Shown here one piece after another: positions 33,205 through 38,040 of a stretch of 38,040 nucleotides of DNA. Within the stretch, counting starts at the first letter, position 1. The number at the start of each line of letters is the position of its first letter. Below the pieces are notes generated by a model that ran no database searches, was not told the DNA's origin, and saw nothing but the letters and a program-made list of their open reading frames with translations. The position numbers were made by a program, and so were the translations under genes. Source of the DNA: Gammaproteobacteria bacterium (lineage in GTDB: Bacteria; Pseudomonadota; Gammaproteobacteria; Methylococcales; Methylomonadaceae); contig JAHJSQ010000058.1 of the NCBI GenBank assembly GCA_018830325.1, forward strand, positions 1 to 38,040, read 5' to 3'.

Positions 33205-35337
33205 GTGAAAACAATTTTTCAAAGCGAAAACTGCTGGCGAATTGAAAAAGCGCATCGGGCCGCTTTTGTCATAGACGGCGAAAATTACTTCCGAGCCTTG
33301 CACGAAGCATTGCAGAAAGCACGACGGTCAATCATGATCGTCGGTTGGGATTTGCATAGCGAATTGCGCTTGATTCGAAACGGTGAAACCGCCGAATGCC
33401 CCGAAGAGTTGGGAAAATTGCTCGATTTTTTGGCTAAACGGAATCCGGGGCTGCAAATTTATGTGTTGAGTTGGGATTTTGCGATGATCTATGCGATGGA
33501 GCGCGAGTTTTTTCCTCGTTACAAATTGCTATGGAGTACTCATAAGCAAGTTCGATTTTGCCTGGACGGGGAACATCCGGTCGGCGCGTCCCAGCATATG
33601 AAAATGGTCGTTATCGACGACGCCGTCGCCTTTGCGGGCGGTTTGGACTTGAGCAAATGGCGTTGGGATACCTCTAATCATTTACCGGACGATAAACGCC
33701 GGGTCGACCCTGACGGCGAAGCCTATCCGCCGTTTCACGACATGCAGATGCTAGTCGACGGTCCGGCGGCGCAAGCACTCGGCGAATTGGCCAGCGAACG
33801 CTGGCAAAGAGCTTACGGAGAAGCTCCGTTGATCGACGAGCGGATCGAGATCGGCGATCCCTGGCCGGAAAGCGTTACGGCCGACTTCAACGATGTTGAG
33901 GTCGCGATTGCGCGCACCTGGCCTAGACATCGCGATTACGCCGAAGTGCGCGAGGTCGAACGGCTCTATCTGGATACGATTGCCGCGGCGCGCAAATTCA
34001 TCTATATCGAAAACCAGTATTTGAGTTCCTTTCGAATCGGCGAGGCATTGACGGCGCGTTTACAAGAAACGGACGGGCCCGAAGTGATCATCGTGCAGCC
34101 GAAAAAAACCGGCGGTTGGCTCGAACAGCATACGATGGACGTGTTGCGCGGTCGGATCTTGTTGAAATTACGCGAGGTCGACCGCCATCGGCGCCTGCAA
34201 GTGTATTATCCGAGAATTTCCGTCGATCCGGAGGTGGATTTGATGGTGCATGCGAAAGTGATGGTGATCGACGATTGTTTTGTTCGCGTCGGTTCGTCGA
34301 ACCTGAGTAATCGCTCGCTCGGTTTCGATTCGGAATGCGATTTGGCGATCGCGGCGGAGGAGGGCTCTCCGGAGTCCAAAGCGATATCGGCATTTCGTAA
34401 TGGTTTGCTGGCCGAGCATCTGGGTACGGAAATCGAGCAGGTAGCGAAAGCGTATCATGAAACAGGAACATTGGCCGGTGCGATCGAATCGTTGAACAAG
34501 GGTGAGCGTAGGCTCGTGACGTTAGACGGTGCAATTCCCGATGAAGTCGATCAATGGGTTCCCGAGTCCGAATTATTGGATCCTGAGCAACCGTTAGAGC
34601 CGGAGGAATTGTTCCAATATCTTATCGGCCCGAAACAACAACTCCCCGTTTTCAAACATATGTTGAACAACGTCTTGTTGATCGCTATTTTTCTGGTGGT
34701 CGGGGCATTGTGGCGCTGGGCCGACTTGGGTGAATACTCGGTTTTCGATACGGTCGAAGCGGCCGCTTTGTGGGTGCAACAACAGCATTACACATTTCTT
34801 TTGATTCCATTTCTTTATATCGCGGGCGGCTTGTGTTTTTTTCCGGTTACAGTGCTACTGATAGCCACAGTGCTGTTATTCGGGCCCTGGCAAGGCTTCT
34901 TGTATGCACTGATCGGCGCCGAATTAAGCGCAGTGAGCTTGTTCTTGATTGGACGAAGGCTGGGGCGCGATAAAGTGAGCCGATTGAGCGGCGATGTATT
35001 GAACAGTCTGACTCGGAAATTCTCCGAATCCGGGCTGAAATCGGTCATATTCTTTCGTATTTTCCCTGTGGCTTCGTTTTCAATCGTCAATTTGACCGCC
35101 GGAGTTTCCAAAATTCGCCTTTACGATTTTGCGCTTGGAACGATGATCGGTTTGCTGCCTGCCTTATCCGTTTTGGTCATTATGGCTTACGGCATTTCCG
35201 TGGCGATGCGAGATTCAGGATCGAGTTATTTCGTCGGATTAATGATTGTCATCGCTTTATTCGGTGTTGCCTTGTTCTTTTTTCTGGGGCATCTGCGAAA
35301 AAAATACGGCAAAGGCGTGAGCAGCGGGAGCGTATGA
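33205..35337 (+). CDS. Phospholipase D-like enzyme fused to a VTT/DedA membrane domain
   Basis: A 710-aa fusion. The N-terminal part (about 1-420) is a two-domain PLD/cardiolipin-synthase-like phosphatidyltransferase with both HKD motifs: HMKMVVIDD (His131, Lys133, Asp138) and HAKVMVIDD (His349, Lys351, Asp356), each followed by the usual GGLDLS/GSSNLSNRS. The C-terminal part (about 490-705) is membrane-embedded and of the VTT/SNARE-associated (DedA) type, with FLYALIGAELSAVSLFLIGRRLGR and FFRIFPVASFSIVNLTAGVSKI. The start is GTG at 33205, after GAAGG. Its stop overlaps the start of the EEP gene by 4 bp (ATGA). A role in membrane phospholipid remodelling is likely. Confidence 0.92.
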   Translation: MKTIFQSENCWRIEKAHRAAFVIDGENYFRALHEALQKARRSIMIVGWDLHSELRLIRNGETAECPEELGKLLDFLAKRNPGLQIYVLSWDFAMIYAMEREFFPRYKLLWSTHKQVRFCLDGEHPVGASQHMKMVVIDDAVAFAGGLDLSKWRWDTSNHLPDDKRRVDPDGEAYPPFHDMQMLVDGPAAQALGELASERWQRAYGEAPLIDERIEIGDPWPESVTADFNDVEVAIARTWPRHRDYAEVREVERLYLDTIAAARKFIYIENQYLSSFRIGEALTARLQETDGPEVIIVQPKKTGGWLEQHTMDVLRGRILLKLREVDRHRRLQVYYPRISVDPEVDLMVHAKVMVIDDCFVRVGSSNLSNRSLGFDSECDLAIAAEEGSPESKAISAFRNGLLAEHLGTEIEQVAKAYHETGTLAGAIESLNKGERRLVTLDGAIPDEVDQWVPESELLDPEQPLEPEELFQYLIGPKQQLPVFKHMLNNVLLIAIFLVVGALWRWADLGEYSVFDTVEAAALWVQQQHYTFLLIPFLYIAGGLCFFPVTVLLIATVLLFGPWQGFLYALIGAELSAVSLFLIGRRLGRDKVSRLSGDVLNSLTRKFSESGLKSVIFFRIFPVASFSIVNLTAGVSKIRLYDFALGTMIGLLPALSVLVIMAYGISVAMRDSGSSYFVGLMIVIALFGVALFFFLGHLRKKYGKGVSSGSV

Positions 35338-36020
35338 AACTTAGGGTCGCGACTTACAATATTCACAGTTGTATCGGACGTGACGGCGCCAGAAATACGA
35401 CCCGTATCGCTCAAGTGTTGAAAGAAATCGATGCCGACTTGATTGCGTTGCAGGAAGTGGAGACATTGATCGCTCATCCCGAAAGTGTTCTGGCCGAGCT
35501 CGAACAAGCCGCCGTGGCAAATGCGATCAGCGGATTCACTTATTTGGCGAAGCAGGGACACTTCGGTAACGTCTTGCTGTCTCGCATTCCTGTTCGCGCC
35601 GTGGAACATATCGATATCAGCGTACCCGGCAGAGAACCGCGCGGCTTGATCGATGCAAAGTTGACGTTCGACAACACGAACCTGACGATACTGGCGACTC
35701 ATCTTGGTTTGTCTCCGGGAGAACGGAGACGGCAAGTTCGAGGTGTGTTGTCGGCTTTGGCAAGCAGTACCGCCGATGTCAATATCGTGCTAGGTGACTT
35801 TAATGAATGGCTGCTATGGGGGCGTTCGATGCGCTGGTTGAAGCGCCGCTTCAACAAAATGCCGGCATTAGCGACATTTCCGGCTCATCGTCCTCTGCTG
35901 AGTCTGGATAGAATTTGGGTAGACCCGGCGGAACGCATGATTTCGCTTACAGTTCATCGATCGGAACTAAGTGCGGTCGCTTCCGATCATTTACCATTGA
36001 TTGCCGAGATTGAACTCTAA
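35334..36020 (+). CDS. Endonuclease/exonuclease/phosphatase-family hydrolase
   Basis: A 228-aa EEP-fold enzyme. Catalytic signatures are ATYNIHSCIG (about 6-15), DLIALQEVE with the metal-binding Glu (about 36-44), ATHLGLSPGERRRQ, VLGDFNEW and the terminal SDHLPLIAE (His near 221). The fold covers nucleases, phosphodiesterases and lipid phosphatases. It overlaps the PLD-VTT gene by 4 bp, and the same PLD plus EEP pairing is common in bacteria, so a phosphodiester on a lipid head group is a plausible substrate, though unproven here. Confidence 0.9.
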   Translation: MKLRVATYNIHSCIGRDGARNTTRIAQVLKEIDADLIALQEVETLIAHPESVLAELEQAAVANAISGFTYLAKQGHFGNVLLSRIPVRAVEHIDISVPGREPRGLIDAKLTFDNTNLTILATHLGLSPGERRRQVRGVLSALASSTADVNIVLGDFNEWLLWGRSMRWLKRRFNKMPALATFPAHRPLLSLDRIWVDPAERMISLTVHRSELSAVASDHLPLIAEIEL

Positions 36021-36140
36021 ATTCCCGGCAATTTTGGGCTTAATAAGTAGTCGTGAAAGTCTGACTCAACATGAAGAGAGTCATTTAAAGTCTCCATGAG
36101 CTTGTTTGGAATTAAAAAACAACAACGATCGAGTAACTTT

Positions 36141-36278
36141 CAGTCCCCCGGAAATTATCGTTCCCACGCTCTGCGTGGGAATGCCTGAGTACCGCTCCAG
36201 CGGTACGAGACGCTAGAGCGTCTCGGTCTTCATTCCCACGCCGGAGCGTGGGAACGATAGGGGGTGTGAATAATTACA
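36141..36278. repeat. 137-bp palindromic repeat, copy B
   Basis: Nearly identical to 19857-19992 in the same orientation: ATCGTTCCCACGCTCTGCG, GAGTACCGCTCCAGCGGTAC, GAGACGCTAGAGCGTCTC and ATTCCCACGCCGGAGCGTGG, with TTTCAGTCCCCCGG and AGGGGGTGTGAATAATT at the outer edges. It occupies most of the 365-base gap between the EEP gene and the channel gene; nothing else was seen there. Confidence 0.85.
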
Positions 36279-36385
36279 CGATCGATCGTTGAAGCAATAA
36301 TGGGGGGAATTTAGGGCCAACTTACATCGCTAACGAACTAAAACAATGAAACACAAGACAGAGATAGAGGCGAAAAGTAAATAAG

Positions 36386-37789
36386 ATGAAAACAGTAATG
36401 AAACAGTTGCTCCTAACTATCGTTTGGCTACTCTGCTTTCTATCCGAAGTTCATATCGCTCAAGCCCAGGATTTATCGAAATTATTGACCGGTAATGAGA
36501 CTAATGGAAGTGCTCCTGCACCGGATAAAGTCATTACGGTAACGCACTTAAAACAAAACGATAAAAAAATAGAAAAACGTTTGCAGGAGATTTTCTCGGA
36601 ACTGGATAATTTAAAAAACATAAAAGTATCCGTTAGTAATGGTGTTGTGACCTTAGAAGGAGAAATTGTTTCAAAAGCAGCGGAAACAAGAGCTATTCAA
36701 TTTGCCCAACAAATCGAAAGCGTTGTCGAAGTTGAGAGCCGGTTAATTTTTGATCAAAGTATCACAAAGCGTTTTCCGGAGACGATCAATAAAATATTGA
36801 CGTTCGGCAAGCAGTTGATCGCCGGGCTTCCCTTGATTCTAATGGCGTTGCTAATTTTTTTGATATTCTGGACATTGGGCGGTTGGCTTTCTCAACGTAG
36901 ATCACTTTTTCGTCGTATTAGCGTTAACAATTTCATTGCCGAATTATTGGGTAAGATCACCCACTTTGTTTTTATACTGACAGGCATTGTCCTGGCGCTA
37001 AACCTATTGGATTCAGTCGCACTATTGAGCACAATACTCGGTGCTGCCGGTATTTTCGGCTTGGCCGTCGGCTTTGCGATACGAGATACAGTCGAAAATT
37101 TTATTGCAAGCACCTTGTTGAGTATTCGAAATCCCTTTGAGATCAATGATTTTATTGATATTGAAGGCAAACAAGGCAATGTCGCTCGTCTGACATCACG
37201 AGCTACTATATTAATTTCACCGGATGGCAATCATATCCGTATCCCAAACTCGACGGTATACAAAGCCACGATAACCAACTTTACTCGAAACCCTGAGAGA
37301 CGGTTCCAATTCGATATCGGTGTCGGTACCACCGATGATTTGTCAAGAGCTCAGGCTGTAGCTTTGGCCATGCTCAAAACGATACCCGGTATTTTAAAGG
37401 AGCCAAAACCTTTAGCCATTATTCATGAGTTAGGTGATTCCAATGTTGTGATGCGTATTTTCGGTTGGGTAAACCAAACACAACATGATTTTTTAAAAGT
37501 GCGTAGCGAGGCGATTAAATCCGTGAAGCAGGTTTTTGACGAATCATTAATCACGATGCCGAATCCGATTTATGATCTTAGAATGACTCATGACCAAGAG
37601 CCGTCCCCCGAAAAAAACCAACAGTCGGTTAAGAAAGCTTTAAAAATAAATCTGCAAAACATCGATAATCAAGCTGAAGAAGTGCATGATATGACAATCG
37701 ATCGCACTGTCGAAAATCAGATTTCAAAGGAAAATATAGAAGACAAAGGTGAAAATCTTTTGGATCCTAATACACCTTCAGAATTATAA
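36386..37789 (+). CDS. BON-domain mechanosensitive channel (MscS family)
   Basis: A 467-aa MscS-family channel. A signal peptide (about 1-28) is followed by a periplasmic BON domain (about 55-125, with VSNGVVTLEGEIVS and VVEVESRL). Transmembrane helices lie at about 145-170, 190-210 and the pore region (ILGAAGIFGLAVGFAIRDTVENFIAS, about 217-242), then the MscS beta domain (FEINDFIDIEGKQGNVARLTSRAT). The C-terminal about 65 residues are charged and unrelated to MscS. BON domains bind phospholipids, which may tether the channel to envelope lipid. No clear operon partners in the window. Confidence 0.92.
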   Translation: MKTVMKQLLLTIVWLLCFLSEVHIAQAQDLSKLLTGNETNGSAPAPDKVITVTHLKQNDKKIEKRLQEIFSELDNLKNIKVSVSNGVVTLEGEIVSKAAETRAIQFAQQIESVVEVESRLIFDQSITKRFPETINKILTFGKQLIAGLPLILMALLIFLIFWTLGGWLSQRRSLFRRISVNNFIAELLGKITHFVFILTGIVLALNLLDSVALLSTILGAAGIFGLAVGFAIRDTVENFIASTLLSIRNPFEINDFIDIEGKQGNVARLTSRATILISPDGNHIRIPNSTVYKATITNFTRNPERRFQFDIGVGTTDDLSRAQAVALAMLKTIPGILKEPKPLAIIHELGDSNVVMRIFGWVNQTQHDFLKVRSEAIKSVKQVFDESLITMPNPIYDLRMTHDQEPSPEKNQQSVKKALKINLQNIDNQAEEVHDMTIDRTVENQISKENIEDKGENLLDPNTPSEL

Positions 37790-38040
37790 ATCTGCAAAAG
37801 CGCAGTGTAAACAGGGTAAACGCATTAAAATAATCAACATATCAATATGTTATCCTGTTGCTTAGAACGCTTAGTCAATTTGGTTTAACTTATGGTATCC
37901 CTCCGGGTGTCTGCTGACTCGCGCCATCCGGGCGCTCGCACTTCGTGCGCCTTTGGCGTCCCAATCCGCTCCCGGCGGATTGGTCTTTTGGATACTTTTC
38001 TTTGGACAAGCAAAGACAAAATCGCCTGGAGCGATTTTGA
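37790..38040. other. Window-end stretch with no supportable gene
   Basis: About 250 bases up to the window edge. The last 150 bases contain CGCC- and GCGATT-rich short inverted segments (CCAATCCGC/GCGGATTGG at about 37961-37983) and may belong to a repeat or the edge of a gene that continues outside the window. Confidence 0.4.

Overview
The window looks like the chromosome of a free-living gammaproteobacterium. Gene content (PEP-CTERM/TPR surface system, GspA/GspB, glycolate oxidase glcDEF, photoreceptors, many palindromic repeats) recalls Methylococcales (methanotrophs), but no diagnostic methanotrophy gene is present, so the lineage is an inference.

Layout. 1-3.3 kb: a small basic protein ending in an SSB-type acidic tip, then gspA-gspB. 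3.5-9.2 kb: an accessory, repeat-rich stretch holding a type II TA pair with a nonsense-broken ParE toxin, an ORF-less group II intron abutting a truncated two-gene IS remnant, a small PLDc_N membrane protein, a RES/Xre toxin-antitoxin pair with a readable promoter/operator, a 360-bp MITE with perfect 8-bp target duplication, and an orphan possible cysteine protease. 9.3-13 kb: a PEP-CTERM protein and a PrsT-like TPR protein. 13.5-14.3 kb: repeat debris and a methyltransferase fragment. 14.6-19.5 kb: a multicopper oxidase and, upstream on the same strand, a putative light-sensing operon: BLUF protein, methyl-accepting chemotaxis protein with a C-terminal photoactive yellow protein (PYP) domain, and a short AMP-forming ligase overlapping it by 4 bp. 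20.5-24.3 kb: glcDEF (reverse strand). 24.3-28.4 kb: repeats, a cupin, a BLUF-PsiE membrane fusion, an OmpA-like lipoprotein and a second complete MITE. 28.4-37.8 kb: envelope/osmotic-stress genes: DUF389 protein, MscS, an unknown 399-aa protein, a coiled-coil stress protein, a phospholipase D-VTT fusion overlapping an EEP hydrolase, and a BON-MscS channel.

The most interesting system is the light-sensing cluster. The PYP domain aligns without gaps to classical 125-residue PYP (from memory) and keeps the chromophore cysteine and its hydrogen-bond partners. The overlapping ligase is the expected type of enzyme to activate p-coumarate for that cysteine. With the BLUF gene just upstream and the BLUF-PsiE fusion 6 kb away, the window encodes three blue-light receptors using two chromophore chemistries and three different output contexts (chemotaxis core, stand-alone BLUF, integral membrane).

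The intergenic DNA carries at least four dispersed repeat families, some nested inside each other, which show repeated small-element insertion. No rRNA, tRNA or CRISPR array was seen.
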